Origin: Rhodovarius crocodyli
GTDB taxonomy: Bacteria > Pseudomonadota > Alphaproteobacteria > Acetobacterales > Acetobacteraceae
Direction of reading: 5' to 3'
DNA: 64,000 nt
Assembly: GCA_945901085.1 (NCBI GenBank)
Contig: CAMDJV010000013.1
Span: forward strand, 1 to 64,000
Below, piece by piece: positions 8,863-18,740 of this stretch. The notes beneath the pieces are model-generated. The model was given only the letters and a program-made list of their open reading frames with translations, did no database searches and had not been told where the DNA came from. Position 1 is the first letter of the stretch. Each line of letters begins with the position of its first letter. The position numbers and the translations under genes were made by a program.

Positions 8863-9485
8863 GCCTGTTGGTGGTGGTGGGTTTTTCGGCCGAGGCGGCG
8901 TTGTTGCCGCCGGGCACCGCTGTGCTGAACGCGGCGGCAAATCCTCAGAAACTCGCCGCTGCTCTGGCTGAATTGCGTCCCTCGGCGGTGCTGAGCTTTG
9001 GCATTGCCGGCGGCCTGGACCCGGCGCTGCGGCCGGGTGCGCTGCTTGTGGCGCGCGCGGTGGTGGCTGAGGCGCGCTGGCCCGCCCATGCCGGTTGGAG
9101 CGCCGCTTTGGCTGCCGCCACCGGCGCTGCCATGGTCGATATGGCCGGTGCCGAGCGGGTGATCGCCACCCCAGAGGAGAAGGCGGCACTCCATAGGGAT
9201 ACCGGCGCCTCCGCCGTGGATATGGAAACTGCGGTCATTGCCCGCTCTGGCATACCCTTTGCCGTGCTGCGCGCCGTGGCCGATACCGCCGATGAAACCT
9301 TGCCCCCGGCTGCGGCCGAGGGTTTGGACGAGGCCGGCAACCCTGCGCCCTGGCGGGTGATGCGCGCCCTGCTGCGCCGGCCAGGGGATTTGCCGGGGGT
9401 GGTTCGCATGGGCCTGCGCAGCCAGGCTGCGCTGCGGGCCCTGCGGGCTGTCGCCGCCCAGGCCTTGCGCCCGCCGCCTGGTTAG
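8859..9485 (+). CDS. Phosphorylase-superfamily nucleosidase, HpnG-like
   Basis: This 208-residue protein uses a GTG start that overlaps the amidase stop (GTGA). It carries the purine-nucleoside phosphorylase/MTA-nucleosidase patterns LSFGIAGGLDPALRPG and AVDMETAVIA, and ends with LLRRPGDLPGVVRMGL, which resembles hopanoid-associated phosphorylase HpnG. HpnG removes adenine from adenosylhopane. No other hpn gene lies in this window, so the role could instead be nucleoside salvage tied to the amidase operon. Its stop codon interleaves with the stop of the convergent exporter gene. Confidence 0.65.
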   Translation: MSLLVVVGFSAEAALLPPGTAVLNAAANPQKLAAALAELRPSAVLSFGIAGGLDPALRPGALLVARAVVAEARWPAHAGWSAALAAATGAAMVDMAGAERVIATPEEKAALHRDTGASAVDMETAVIARSGIPFAVLRAVADTADETLPPAAAEGLDEAGNPAPWRVMRALLRRPGDLPGVVRMGLRSQAALRALRAVAAQALRPPPG

Positions 9486-10567
9486 GGCGCTTCGCCCAGG
9501 CCCTGCTCGCGCCACATCTTGAGCAGCCCATAGCCCACCGCCAACAGAGCGGGCCCGACGAAAAGTCCCAAGAAGCCGAAGGCGATGATCCCCCCGAACA
9601 CGCCCAGGATGATGAGCGTGAGTGGCATGGCGCTGCCACGGCTGATCAGCAGCGGGCGGACAATATTATCGCCGAAGGACACCGTAATGCCCACAACGAT
9701 CATGAAAATCGCCCAGACCGAATGATCCTGCCCGAACAACCACCAGGCGGAACCCGCCCAGATCGGGATCATGGCGGGGGCCAGAATCTGCGTGACGGAG
9801 AAGACGAAGGTCAGAAAGGCCAGCACCAACGCTCCAGGGACCCCGGCAATCGCCAGCCCTAGCCCTAAAATGACCGCCTGCAGCAAGGCCGTGCCGATCA
9901 CGCCCCAGGCGACGCCGCGCACCGCACCGCCCGCCTCGTCCACCATCGCCGCTGCTGCTGGGCCGCCGATGCGGCCGAATATGTCGCGCAGGGCATGCGC
10001 CATCTCGCTGCCATTGGCCCAGAACATGGCGGTGACGATGAGCGAGAGCAGGATCTGCAGCACGCTCTCCACCAGCCCCTGGCCCAGATTGACCAGCAAG
10101 CGGGTGATCTGGCCCGACCAGGGCGCGATCAAGGCGCTGATATCGCCCTGCGCCGCCTGCAGGCGCGGCCAATATTCCTGCACATAGCCCTTCACCACCG
10201 GAATGGAGGTCAGCAGCGATGGCGGGTCGGCGGGCGCCTGGGCCAATGTCGCGCGCAAGCGCTGGGAGAGGCTGGCGATCTGTTCGGGCAAGATGGGCGC
10301 GAAGAGGATGACAGGCAGCGCCACCACCAGCAGCACCAGCAGCAGCATCCCCGTGGCCGCCTGTGCCGGGCTGAGCCCCGCACGCACCACGGCCTGGCGC
10401 AGCGGCCAGGTGGCAATGGTGACGAAGGCGCCGAACAGGATGGCCATGGCAAAGGGCTGGAGCACCCACAGGACGCCAATGACCAGCAGGGCAACCAAGC
10501 TCAGCGCCAAAGCGCGCTCGATGATCACCCGGGTATGGCCGTGGCCGGTGGGGATGGGTGTCTCCAT
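9482..10567 (-). CDS. AI-2E family (PerM/YdiK-like) membrane transporter
   Basis: This 361-residue protein has about seven to eight membrane segments. Two hydrophobic helices lie near the start, a long extracytoplasmic section (about 85-160) follows, and the conserved C-terminal block is GDNIVRPLLISRG then GVFGGIIAFGFLGLFVGPALLAVGY. The family includes TqsA (autoinducer-2 export) and Na+/H+ antiporters, so the substrate is open. I chose METPIPTGHG (10567) over a longer frame to 10642. It is convergent with the phosphorylase and their stop codons overlap. Confidence 0.85.
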   Translation of the reverse strand: METPIPTGHGHTRVIIERALALSLVALLVIGVLWVLQPFAMAILFGAFVTIATWPLRQAVVRAGLSPAQAATGMLLLVLLVVALPVILFAPILPEQIASLSQRLRATLAQAPADPPSLLTSIPVVKGYVQEYWPRLQAAQGDISALIAPWSGQITRLLVNLGQGLVESVLQILLSLIVTAMFWANGSEMAHALRDIFGRIGGPAAAAMVDEAGGAVRGVAWGVIGTALLQAVILGLGLAIAGVPGALVLAFLTFVFSVTQILAPAMIPIWAGSAWWLFGQDHSVWAIFMIVVGITVSFGDNIVRPLLISRGSAMPLTLIILGVFGGIIAFGFLGLFVGPALLAVGYGLLKMWREQGLGEAP

Positions 10568-10793
10568 GAAACGCCGGCTCCGTAGCAATGAGTTTGTGCG
10601 GCTCAACAAATCACGAATGGGTGGCTTTGCGAAGCCAATCACAAATTGGACATTTGGCGAATAAACTCGCCGCGAAGGCTGCTGAATGCAGCCTCAGGCA
10701 GTTTTGGGCCGCCGCGGGGCTGTGTTGCTGCGGTGGGAAGCCGTTTTTGGCCGATTCATCTTTTGGTGAGGCTTTTCGAGGATAAGTGTAGAC

Positions 10794-11030
10794 ATGATTT
10801 CGCTCAGCAGCCTTTCGGCCTTCTCGCAGGAGGCCTCCCGTATCCGACCTGGCCAGGGCGTGGACGCGCCCCGGCCGGTGCAGCCCGTCAATGGCAAGCC
10901 TGTCGAAGGGGCGGGTGCCGGTGATGCGTCGGCCAAGGAGGCATCCACCCCGCAGCGCCTCTTGGGCAGCGTGCCGCCCATGCCCGATCGGCCATTGCCG
11001 CGGGGCTCCTTGCTCGATCTGAAAGTATAG
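10794..11030 (+). CDS. Small hypothetical protein, proline/alanine-rich
   Basis: A 78-residue frame with strong G/C preference at third positions; no domain recognised. It is probably disordered and ends in LPRGSLLDLKV. A GAGG about 14 bases before the ATG is a weak ribosome binding site. The minus-strand frame over the same bases has no better support. The gap before it (10568-10793) shows no clear gene, only an unremarkable intergenic sequence. Confidence 0.5.
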   Translation: MISLSSLSAFSQEASRIRPGQGVDAPRPVQPVNGKPVEGAGAGDASAKEASTPQRLLGSVPPMPDRPLPRGSLLDLKV

Positions 11031-11180
11031 GCGGAGCGTTCCTGCAGCGCTGGGCTTGGGTTATCCCGTTGTAATGCCCTGACCACGCGTCGCCTATCTC
11101 GCGGCCGCCGCGCTGCATGCCCAACCCGGCCATGCAGCGCCCAAGTTTTGCGCGATGGAAAAGCGCCTCTTGCCGCCGGT

Positions 11181-12200
11181 TTAGAGCTTGCCGAACAGCG
11201 CCGCAGTGTCGCTCATCCGGTTGGAGAAGCCCCACTCATTATCGTACCAACCCATCACGCGGACCATGCCACCATTGTCCAGGCTTTGGGTCTGGGTGGC
11301 GTCGAAGGTGCAGCTGGCGGGGTTGGTGTTGAAGTCGATGCTGACCAGCTGCTCGGTCGTATAGTCGAGAATGCCCTTCAGCTCGCCTTCCGAGGCCTTC
11401 TTCAGCGCTGCATTCACCTGCTCCTTGGTCACGCCCGCGGTCTTGAGGTTCACATCCAGCGACACCAGCGAGACATTGGGGGTGGGCACGCGAATGGCCG
11501 TGCCATCCAGCTTGCCGGCCAGGGCGGGCAGCACCAGGCCCACGGCCTTGGCAGCACCGGTGCTGGTCGGGATCATGCTCACGGCTGCCGCGCGGGCGCG
11601 GCGCAGGTCCTTATGCAGTGTGTCCACCGTGTTCTGGTCACCGGTATAGGCGTGGATGGTGACCATATAGCCGCGCTCAATGCCGAATTCCCGGTTCAGG
11701 ATATAGGCCATGGGGGCGAGGCAATTGGTGGTGCAGCTGGCATTGGAGATGACCGTCATATCGGCGGTCAGCGTCTTCTCATTCACGCCATAGACGATGG
11801 TGGCATCGGCATTGTCACCCGGTGCCGAGATGATCACCTTGCGCGCACCGGCAGTGATGAGGGCCGAGGCCTTTTCCTTGCTGGTGAAGATGCCGGTGCA
11901 TTCCATGGCGACATCAACGCCCTGGAAGGGCACCTTGGCCGGGTCACGCTCGGCGCTGACCACGATGGGGCCATAAATGCGGCCATGGCGCTTGATGGTG
12001 ATGGCCTGGCCATCCACCGTCACCTCGCCATCGAAGCGGCCATGCACGGTGTCATACTTGAACAAATGGGCATTGGCCTCGACCGAGCCCAGATCATTGA
12101 TGGCGACGCATTCCACATCGGTGCGCCCGCTCTCGATCATCGCGCGCAACACCAGGCGGCCGATGCGCCCGAAGCCGTTGATGCCAATTTTCACGCTCAT
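11181..12200 (-). CDS. gap: Glyceraldehyde-3-phosphate dehydrogenase, type I
   Basis: The 339-residue enzyme has the Rossmann start [13 protein letters not shown] and the active-site motif [12 protein letters not shown] with the catalytic cysteine. The conserved C-terminal [11 protein letters not shown] is also present. It oxidises glyceraldehyde-3-phosphate to 1,3-bisphosphoglycerate with NAD(P)+. It is the last gene of the tkt operon: AGGGG inside AAAAGGGGTAAGGCT supplies its ribosome binding site and overlaps the stop of the small gene before it. Together with transketolase it serves central sugar-phosphate metabolism. The next enzyme, pgk, sits 21 kb away. Confidence 0.97.
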   Translation of the reverse strand: MSVKIGINGFGRIGRLVLRAMIESGRTDVECVAINDLGSVEANAHLFKYDTVHGRFDGEVTVDGQAITIKRHGRIYGPIVVSAERDPAKVPFQGVDVAMECTGIFTSKEKASALITAGARKVIISAPGDNADATIVYGVNEKTLTADMTVISNASCTTNCLAPMAYILNREFGIERGYMVTIHAYTGDQNTVDTLHKDLRRARAAAVSMIPTSTGAAKAVGLVLPALAGKLDGTAIRVPTPNVSLVSLDVNLKTAGVTKEQVNAALKKASEGELKGILDYTTEQLVSIDFNTNPASCTFDATQTQSLDNGGMVRVMGWYDNEWGFSNRMSDTAALFGKL

Positions 12201-12204
12201 AGCC

Positions 12205-12492
12205 TTACCCCTTTTGTCGCGGAATGTGTCGGTGCAGCGAGCCTGGCCCGCAAGCATGCCAATTCATCTGGTATCCAGCCTCATTATTGCGGCCATAACA
12301 CCAATTTAGCATTTCCAGAATGTTACCATAGGCGGCGCGCTCGCCACAGGCCTGCCATGTCGGCTGCTGGTCGCCTGAGCCGCCGCGGCAGCGACCATTC
12401 GCCTCACTTGCGAGGCGGATGATGGTCTGCGGGTTCAAAGCCTGCGCCCAGGCGGGCAGGGCGAGGCAGGCCAAAACCAGGATCGCACGCAT
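12205..12492 (-). CDS. Small secreted cysteine-containing protein of unknown function
   Basis: This 95-residue protein starts with a signal peptide ([18 protein letters not shown], probable cleavage after AQA). The mature part has four cysteines, in GRCRGG, WQACGE, NWCYGR and HACGPG, that could form two disulfides in the periplasm. I recognise no family. The ATG directly follows the tkt stop (TGAATG), and its own stop lies 4 bases before gap. It is therefore co-transcribed and probably translationally coupled between two cytosolic enzymes. The codon bias matches the neighbours. Confidence 0.72.
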   Translation of the reverse strand: MRAILVLACLALPAWAQALNPQTIIRLASEANGRCRGGSGDQQPTWQACGERAAYGNILEMLNWCYGRNNEAGYQMNWHACGPGSLHRHIPRQKG

Positions 12493-14529
12493 TCACGCCA
12501 CTCGTTTTTTGACCGCCGCAACCACCGCTGCGGGCGTGATGCCAAAATGCTCGAACAGCTTATCGGCCGGGGCGGAGGCGCCGAAGCCGGTCATGCCAAT
12601 GAAGATCCCATCGGCGCCGATCAGGCTGTCCCAGCCGAAGCGCACCGCGGCCTCTATGCCCACGCGCGGCGCGGCGCCCAGGGTTTCGGCCTGATATTCG
12701 GCGCTTTGTTGGGCGAAAAGCTCCCAGCAGGGCAATGACACAACGGCGACAGCGATGCCCTCCTCGCGCAGCAGCGCCTGGGCTGTTATCGCCAGCGAGA
12801 CCTCGCTGCCGGTGGCGATCAGCGTGGCCTGGCGGGCGCCATCCGCTTCGGCGATCACATAGCCGCCGCGGGCAGAACGGTTCTCGCCGGCATCGCTGCG
12901 CAGCGCGGGCAGGGCCTGCCGGCTCAACGCCAGCACCGAGGGGCCATCGGCGCGGCGCAGCGCCATTTCCCAGCATTCCGCCGTTTCCATCGCATCCGCC
13001 GGGCGGAAGAGGAAGGTATTGGGCATGCAGCGCAGCGAGGCCAGGATTTCGACCGGCTGATGCGTCGGCCCATCCTCGCCCAGCCCGATGCTGTCATGCG
13101 TCAGCACATGGATGGCGCGCGTGCCCATCAGCGCGGCCAGCCGCAGGGATGGCCGCAGGTAATCGGCGAAAATCAAAAAAGTGCCGGAATAGGGAATGAT
13201 GCCGCCATGCAGCGCCATGCCGTTCATCGCGGCGGCCATGCCATGTTCGCGCACGCCCCAATGGATGTAGCGCCCGGCATAATCGCCCGGGCGCATGGCC
13301 GGGATGCCCTTCACATCGGTGTTGTTCGAACCAGTGAGGTCGGCCGACCCGCCGATCATTTCGGGCACCGAGGGCACCAGCGCGTTCAGCGCCTGCTGGC
13401 TGGCGATGCGGGTGCCGATTTTGGGTTTGCTCTCGGCAATCGCAGCGCGATGGGCGTTGAGCGCATCGGCCCAGCCCTCGGGCAGGCGCCCGGCCATGGC
13501 GCGTTCGAATTCGGCCTTTTGCGGGTGGCGGGCCAGGCGTTTAAGCCAGGAGCGGCGTGCGCCGCCGCCCCGGCTGCCGGCCTTTTCCCAGGCGGCCTTG
13601 ATGTCTTCAGGGATGTCGAAGGGCGGGTGGTTCCAACCCATGGCCGCGCGCGCGCCGGCGATTTCCTCGGCCCCCAGGGGCGCGCCGTGGCTGCCCGCCG
13701 TGCCGGCCTTCTTGGGGGCAGCAAAACCGATGATGGTGCGGCAGGCGATCAGCGTTGGTTTACGGCTGCGCAGCGCATAACCCATGGCGCCCAGCAGTGC
13801 CGAGGGGCTGTGGCCATTCACCCGCTTCACCGCCCAGCCATAGGCCTGGAAGCGCTTCAGCACGTCCTCGGTGAAGGACAATTCGGTGCCGCCATCGATG
13901 GAAATGCCGTTATCGTCCCAAAGCACGCAGAGCTTATCGAGGCGGTAATGGCCGGCCAGCGAGGCGGCCTCGTGCGAAATTCCCTCCTGCAGGTCACCAT
14001 CGGAGGCGATGACCCAGGTGCGGTGATCTACCAGCGACTTGCCGAAGCGTGCCGCCAGATGCCGCTCGGCCAGGGCCATGCCCACGGCGGTGGAAATTCC
14101 CTGGCCCAGCGGCCCCGTGGTCATTTCAATGGCGGGATGCTCGCCACGCTCGGGGTGGCCGGCGGTCACGCTGTGGAGCTGGCGAAAATTGCGGATGTCG
14201 TCCATCGACATGCCGGCATGCCCGCTCAGGTGCAGCAGGGCATAGAGCAGCATGGAGCCATGCCCGGCCGAAAGCACGAAACGGTCGCGATCCGGCCAGG
14301 TGGGGTCGGCCGCATCGTATTTCAGCATGCGTGACCAGAGCGCGGTGGCGGCATCGGCCATGCCCATCGGCATGCCCGGATGGCCGGAATTGGCCTTCTG
14401 CACCGCATCCATGGCCAGGACCCGGATGGCATCGGCCATCCGTCTCTCCTCGGTCACCGGCAGCGCGAGTAGCGCGGCCTGGGCGGCCAGGGCGGGGTTG
14501 GAATCGGAGATGGGTGCGGTGCTGGCCAA
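12493..14529 (-). CDS. tkt: Transketolase
   Basis: This 678-residue thiamine-diphosphate enzyme has the N-terminal ANSGHPGMPMGMA, the TPP motif SDGDLQEGISHEA ending in DDNGISIDG, and the transketolase signature in GLGEDGPTHQPVE. It exchanges two-carbon units in the pentose phosphate or Calvin pathway. It is first in an operon with the small secreted protein and gap, and is divergent from the ring-opening amidohydrolase with 136 bp between the starts. An Arg/Gly-rich insertion (AGSRGGGARRSW) around residue 270 looks like a surface loop. Length fits the family. Confidence 0.97.
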   Translation of the reverse strand: MASTAPISDSNPALAAQAALLALPVTEERRMADAIRVLAMDAVQKANSGHPGMPMGMADAATALWSRMLKYDAADPTWPDRDRFVLSAGHGSMLLYALLHLSGHAGMSMDDIRNFRQLHSVTAGHPERGEHPAIEMTTGPLGQGISTAVGMALAERHLAARFGKSLVDHRTWVIASDGDLQEGISHEAASLAGHYRLDKLCVLWDDNGISIDGGTELSFTEDVLKRFQAYGWAVKRVNGHSPSALLGAMGYALRSRKPTLIACRTIIGFAAPKKAGTAGSHGAPLGAEEIAGARAAMGWNHPPFDIPEDIKAAWEKAGSRGGGARRSWLKRLARHPQKAEFERAMAGRLPEGWADALNAHRAAIAESKPKIGTRIASQQALNALVPSVPEMIGGSADLTGSNNTDVKGIPAMRPGDYAGRYIHWGVREHGMAAAMNGMALHGGIIPYSGTFLIFADYLRPSLRLAALMGTRAIHVLTHDSIGLGEDGPTHQPVEILASLRCMPNTFLFRPADAMETAECWEMALRRADGPSVLALSRQALPALRSDAGENRSARGGYVIAEADGARQATLIATGSEVSLAITAQALLREEGIAVAVVSLPCWELFAQQSAEYQAETLGAAPRVGIEAAVRFGWDSLIGADGIFIGMTGFGASAPADKLFEHFGITPAAVVAAVKKRVA

Positions 14530-14665
14530 AATCGGTTCTCGCTGGGACGTGCGGTTTGTCTAGCGGCGGGGGGCGCTGGGGGCAATGCCGAGGGGGCAGA
14601 GCCGCCATGCTGGCTGGTTCCAACTGATGATTTGCGGCGGCAGTCACCTCTGACATAACAGTGTG

Positions 14666-15733
14666 ATGAGACAAGCCATCCTCCACCGTGTTCCCATGCG
14701 CCACCCAGGCGACGTCTCCGGCGTCGAGGCGCTCTTCGATGCTGGCCTGCCGCCGGGTCAGGTCCTGGCCATCCTTGGCAAGACCGAGGGCAATGGCTGC
14801 GTGAATGATTTCACCCGCGCCTATGCGGTGCAGGCGCTGCAGCACATGCTGGCGCGGCGCGGCGGCCGGCCGGATGTGGCCATGGTGATGTCTGGGGGCA
14901 CCGAGGGCGGGCTTTCGCCGCATTTTCTGGTGTTTGCGGTGGGCGAGGGGCCGGCGGCGCCGGGTGGGCGCCTGGCCATGGGCGCGGGTTTTACCCGTGA
15001 ATTCCGGCCCGAGGAGATGGGCCGCATGGCGCAGGTGGCGGCGACCGCCCAGGCCGTCCGTGCCGCCATTGCCGAGGCTGGCATCACCGAGGTGCATTAC
15101 GTCCAGGTCAAATGCCCGCTGTTGACCTCCGAGCGCATCGCCGATGCCCTGGCCCGTGGCGAGACGGTGGCGACGCATGACACCTATCATTCCATGGGCC
15201 TCTCGCGCGGCGCTTCGGCGCTCGGCGTGGCGCTGGCCCTGGGCGAGGTGGCGAGCGTGACGGATGCCGATATCGGTGCTGACACGGCCAAATTCTCCGG
15301 CGTGGCCAGCGCCTCGGCCGGGGTGGAATTGCTCTGCAACGAGATTTTGGTGCTGGGCAATTCGCCGCATTGGGGCGGGGATTTGCGTATTTCCCACGCG
15401 GTGATGCGTGATGGCATTGATTTCCCGGCCGTGCAGGCGGCTTTGCGCGATGCGGGCTTTGCCGCCCAGGGCCAACTTTCGCCCGAGGATGAGGCAAGGG
15501 TGCTGGCCGTGCTGGCCAAGGCCGAGCCCTCCACCACCGGCCGCATCCGCGGTGCCCGGCACATCATGAATGATGACAGCGACATCAACGCCACCCGCCA
15601 CGCCCGCGCTTTGGTGGGCGGCGTGATCGCGGCGGCGGTGGGGCGGACGGAGCTTTTCGTCTCCGGCGGCGCGGAGCATCAGGGGCCGGATGGCGGCGGG
15701 CCTGTTGCCGTGATCGCCAAGGTTCTAGGCTAG
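14666..15733 (+). CDS. Ring-opening amidohydrolase (cyanuric acid hydrolase/barbiturase family)
   Basis: The 355-residue protein shows the three-fold Toblerone architecture of AtzD/TrzD and barbiturase. Repeat 1 has GKTEGNG (K39) and VMSGGTEGG (S76); repeat 2 has YVQVKCPLL (K149) and SRGASALG; repeat 3 has [18 protein letters not shown] near the C-terminus. These Ser-Lys pairs bind and open cyanuric acid or barbituric acid. The family splits by substrate and I cannot decide which applies. A GTG three bases earlier could also start it. The next gene, nadE, follows after 4 bases, so both may share a transcript. Confidence 0.87.
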   Translation: MRQAILHRVPMRHPGDVSGVEALFDAGLPPGQVLAILGKTEGNGCVNDFTRAYAVQALQHMLARRGGRPDVAMVMSGGTEGGLSPHFLVFAVGEGPAAPGGRLAMGAGFTREFRPEEMGRMAQVAATAQAVRAAIAEAGITEVHYVQVKCPLLTSERIADALARGETVATHDTYHSMGLSRGASALGVALALGEVASVTDADIGADTAKFSGVASASAGVELLCNEILVLGNSPHWGGDLRISHAVMRDGIDFPAVQAALRDAGFAAQGQLSPEDEARVLAVLAKAEPSTTGRIRGARHIMNDDSDINATRHARALVGGVIAAAVGRTELFVSGGAEHQGPDGGGPVAVIAKVLG

Positions 15734-15737
15734 CGGC

Positions 15738-17759
15738 ATGCTCCCTTTCCACTCGCTCTATCGCCACGGTTTTGTCAGGGCGGCGCTGTGTGCCCCGGTG
15801 CTGGCGCTGGCCCATCCGCGCGCCAATGCAGAGGCCACCATCGCCATGGCGCGCGAGGCGGCGGGTGATGGCGCGGGCCTGGTGCTGTTCCCCGAAATGG
15901 GCCTCTGCGGCTATTCCACCGAGGATCTGCTGCTGCAGGCCGCCATGCTGGATGCGGTGGAGGCGGCGGTGGCCCGCGTGGCGGAGGCCACTGCCGATCT
16001 GCGGCCCTTGATCATGCTGGGCGCGCCGCTGCGGTTGGGGCATTCGGTGTTCAACTGCGCCGTGGTGCTGCATCGGGGCCGGGTGCTGGGGGTGGTGCCC
16101 AAATCCTTCCTGCCGAATTACCGGGAATTCTACGAAAAGCGGCAGATCGCCCCTGCCGCCGCCGCCCCGGCGCGGGAGATCAGGCTGGCTGGTCAGACGG
16201 CGCCTTTCGGCACTGATCTTATTTTTGCTGCGAGTGATGTGGCTGATTTCATTGCCCATGTGGAGATCTGCGAGGATCTCTGGGCGCCGGTGCCGCCCTC
16301 CATCGCCGGCGCTTTGGCCGGGGCCACGGTGCTGTGCAACATGTCAGGCTCGCCCATCACGGTGGCCAAGGGCGAGGACCGGCGGGTGCTCTGTGATGCA
16401 CAATCCCGCCGGGCCATCGCCGCCTATCTCTACACCGCCGCAGGGCAGGGCGAATCCACCACCGATCTGGCCTGGGATGGCCATCTGCAAGCCTTTGAAT
16501 ATGGTGAAGAATTAGGCCAGAGCAGCCGCTTTGCCGATGGCCCGCAGATGCTGAGCGTGGACATTGATGTCGAGCGTCTGGCGCAGGAGCGCAGGCGTGT
16601 GGGCACCTTTCGCGATGGCGCCATGGCCGCGCCGGCTGCCTTTCGCACCGTCGAATTCACCCTCGACCCGCCGGCGGAGGAATTGCCACTGCGCCGCCTC
16701 ATCCCGCGCTTTCCTTATGTGCCAGATGCCCCAGCGCGGCTGGACCAGGATTGCTTCGAGACCTGGAATATTCAGGTGGCCGGCCTGCTGACCCGGCTGC
16801 GAGCGACGGGGTTGCAGAAGCTGGTCATCGGCGTCTCCGGTGGGCTTGATTCGACCCAGGCGCTCATCGTGGCGGCGCGCACCATGGATCGGCTGGGCCT
16901 GCCGCGACACAACATCATCGGCGTGACCATGCCGGGCTTCGCTACCTCTGAGGGGACTAAATCCAGCGCCTGGGCACTGATGCGCGGCCTGGGCGTGGAT
17001 GCGCGGGAGGTGGATATTCGCCCGCTCTGCACGCAAATGCTGTCAGATCTCGGCCATCCCGGCCCGCCGGTTTATGACGTGACCTTTGAGAATGTGCAGG
17101 CCGGGCTGCGGACGGATTATCTGTTCCGTCTGGCCAATCACTCCGGCGGCCTGGTGGTGGGCACGGGTGATTTGTCAGAGGCGGCGCTGGGCTGGTGCAC
17201 CTATGGCGTGGGCGACCATATGTCGCATTACAACGTCAATGCATCTCTACCCAAGACGCTGATTCAGCACATGATTCGTTGGGCCATCGCCACCGCGCAA
17301 TATGATGCCGCGGTGGGGGCGGCACTCGAAAAGATCCTGGCCACCGAAATAAGCCCCGAACTGGTGCCGCCCGATGCGGTGACGGGTGCGGTGCAAAGCA
17401 CCCAAGCCGTTATTGGGCCTTATGAGCTGCAGGATTTTCACCTCTTCTACACGCTGCGCTGGGGCTTTCGGCCCTCCAAGGTGGCGTTTCTGGCGCTGAG
17501 CGCCTGGGGGGAACGCGAGCGTGGCGAATGGCCCCCCGGGGTCACCGAGCAGAACGCCTATGCGCTGCCGGAGATCAAAAAATGGCTGGCGGTGTTCCTG
17601 CGGCGGTTTTTTGCCACCAGCCAGTTCAAGCGCAGCGCGGTGCCGAATGGGCCGAAGATTTCTTCCGGCGGCTCGCTGAGCCCGCGCGGCGATTGGCGCG
17701 CACCCTCGGATTCGCTGGCCGATGCCTGGCTGGAGGAATTGGCCAAGGCGGTGCCTTGA
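15738..17759 (+). CDS. nadE: Glutamine-dependent NAD+ synthetase
   Basis: This 673-residue, two-domain enzyme combines an N-terminal nitrilase-type glutaminase with the triad E53 ([10 protein letters not shown]), K122 ([13 protein letters not shown]) and C178 (EICEDLW). The C-terminal synthetase has the pyrophosphate loop GVSGGLDST (near 365) and the motif [13 protein letters not shown]. It amidates deamido-NAD+ using glutamine ammonia carried through an internal channel. The length is right for the long bacterial form. It may be co-transcribed with the amidohydrolase before it, but the functions are not obviously linked. It is convergent with a Bug-type gene. Confidence 0.95.
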   Translation: MLPFHSLYRHGFVRAALCAPVLALAHPRANAEATIAMAREAAGDGAGLVLFPEMGLCGYSTEDLLLQAAMLDAVEAAVARVAEATADLRPLIMLGAPLRLGHSVFNCAVVLHRGRVLGVVPKSFLPNYREFYEKRQIAPAAAAPAREIRLAGQTAPFGTDLIFAASDVADFIAHVEICEDLWAPVPPSIAGALAGATVLCNMSGSPITVAKGEDRRVLCDAQSRRAIAAYLYTAAGQGESTTDLAWDGHLQAFEYGEELGQSSRFADGPQMLSVDIDVERLAQERRRVGTFRDGAMAAPAAFRTVEFTLDPPAEELPLRRLIPRFPYVPDAPARLDQDCFETWNIQVAGLLTRLRATGLQKLVIGVSGGLDSTQALIVAARTMDRLGLPRHNIIGVTMPGFATSEGTKSSAWALMRGLGVDAREVDIRPLCTQMLSDLGHPGPPVYDVTFENVQAGLRTDYLFRLANHSGGLVVGTGDLSEAALGWCTYGVGDHMSHYNVNASLPKTLIQHMIRWAIATAQYDAAVGAALEKILATEISPELVPPDAVTGAVQSTQAVIGPYELQDFHLFYTLRWGFRPSKVAFLALSAWGERERGEWPPGVTEQNAYALPEIKKWLAVFLRRFFATSQFKRSAVPNGPKISSGGSLSPRGDWRAPSDSLADAWLEELAKAVP

Positions 17760-17771
17760 TGCGCGGCGGGC

Positions 17772-18740
17772 CTATTCGGCCCGAATACCGAGCCTGCGGA
17801 TCAGCGGCAGAATGACCTCGCGCTGCTCGCGCAGCAGGGCGGCGAAGGCATCGGGCCCGCGCGGCTCGGGTTCCAGGCCAATCTGTTCCAGCTTTTCGCG
17901 CACCGCGGGCATGGCCAGGATTGCGGTGAGCTCCGTGACCAGCCGCTCCACGATGGGGGCGGGGATATTGGCTGGCCCCATGATGCCGTTCCAGCCGCCA
18001 ATGCCATAGCCAGGCAGCCCGGCCGCCTCGGCCAGGGTGGGCAGGCCGGGTAGCAAATTGGTGAGGCGCGGTAGGCTATGCCCCAAAGCACGCAGCGCGC
18101 CCTGGCGCACCAGCGACCAGGCGCCGGCCGGGGTTTCTATGGCATAATCAACCGTGCCGCTCATCAGCGCGGCCATGGCGGCGGTGCTGCCCTGGAAGGG
18201 GACATGCAGCGTGTCCAGCTCGGCGCGGGCATTGAACACCGCTGTCACCAAATGCTGTGAGCCGCCCACGCCAGAGGAGGCGAAGCTATATTTTCCCGGA
18301 TTGGCCCGCAGAAGGTCCACGAATTCGCGCGCATTGGCGGCGGGGAACTGGCTGCGCACCACGAGAATATAGGGCGAGATGCCAAGGCCCAGGATGGGGG
18401 TGAAATCACGCTCCGGGTCATAGGGCGTGCGCTGGACCATGGGCACGAAGGTGATTGGCCCGCCCGAGGCGGAGAGCAGGGTATAGCCATCGCCAGGGGA
18501 CTTCGCGACGGCATCGGCCCCGATCGTGCCGCCGGCGCCAGGGCGGTTCTCCGGGACCACGGTTTGGCCCAGGCGTTCGCCCAGATGCTGCGCGATGAGC
18601 CGGCCTATCAGGTCGGTGGCTTGGCCGGGCGGCCAGGGGATGACCATGCGCAATGGCCGGTTGGGCCAGGCAGCCTGGGCGGAAGCGGGGCGCGCCAGCG
18701 CAATGGCGGGCAAGGCGAGGGCCGTGCGGCGGTTGAACAT
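17772..18740 (-). CDS. Bug/TctC-family tripartite tricarboxylate-type solute-binding protein
   Basis: The 322-residue protein has an export signal ending ASAQA and the family pattern WPNRPLRMVIPWPPG, then ENRPGAGGTIGADAVAKSPGDGYTLL, VPFQGSTAAMAALMSGTVDYA and a C-terminal GIMGP motif. Bug proteins capture small carboxylates, often for TctAB permeases and sometimes as sensors. No tctA or tctB is nearby. It is divergent from the catabolic operon, sharing the 301-bp control region, so it may be an additional ligand receptor for that pathway. Confidence 0.88.
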   Translation of the reverse strand: MFNRRTALALPAIALARPASAQAAWPNRPLRMVIPWPPGQATDLIGRLIAQHLGERLGQTVVPENRPGAGGTIGADAVAKSPGDGYTLLSASGGPITFVPMVQRTPYDPERDFTPILGLGISPYILVVRSQFPAANAREFVDLLRANPGKYSFASSGVGGSQHLVTAVFNARAELDTLHVPFQGSTAAMAALMSGTVDYAIETPAGAWSLVRQGALRALGHSLPRLTNLLPGLPTLAEAAGLPGYGIGGWNGIMGPANIPAPIVERLVTELTAILAMPAVREKLEQIGLEPEPRGPDAFAALLREQREVILPLIRRLGIRAE

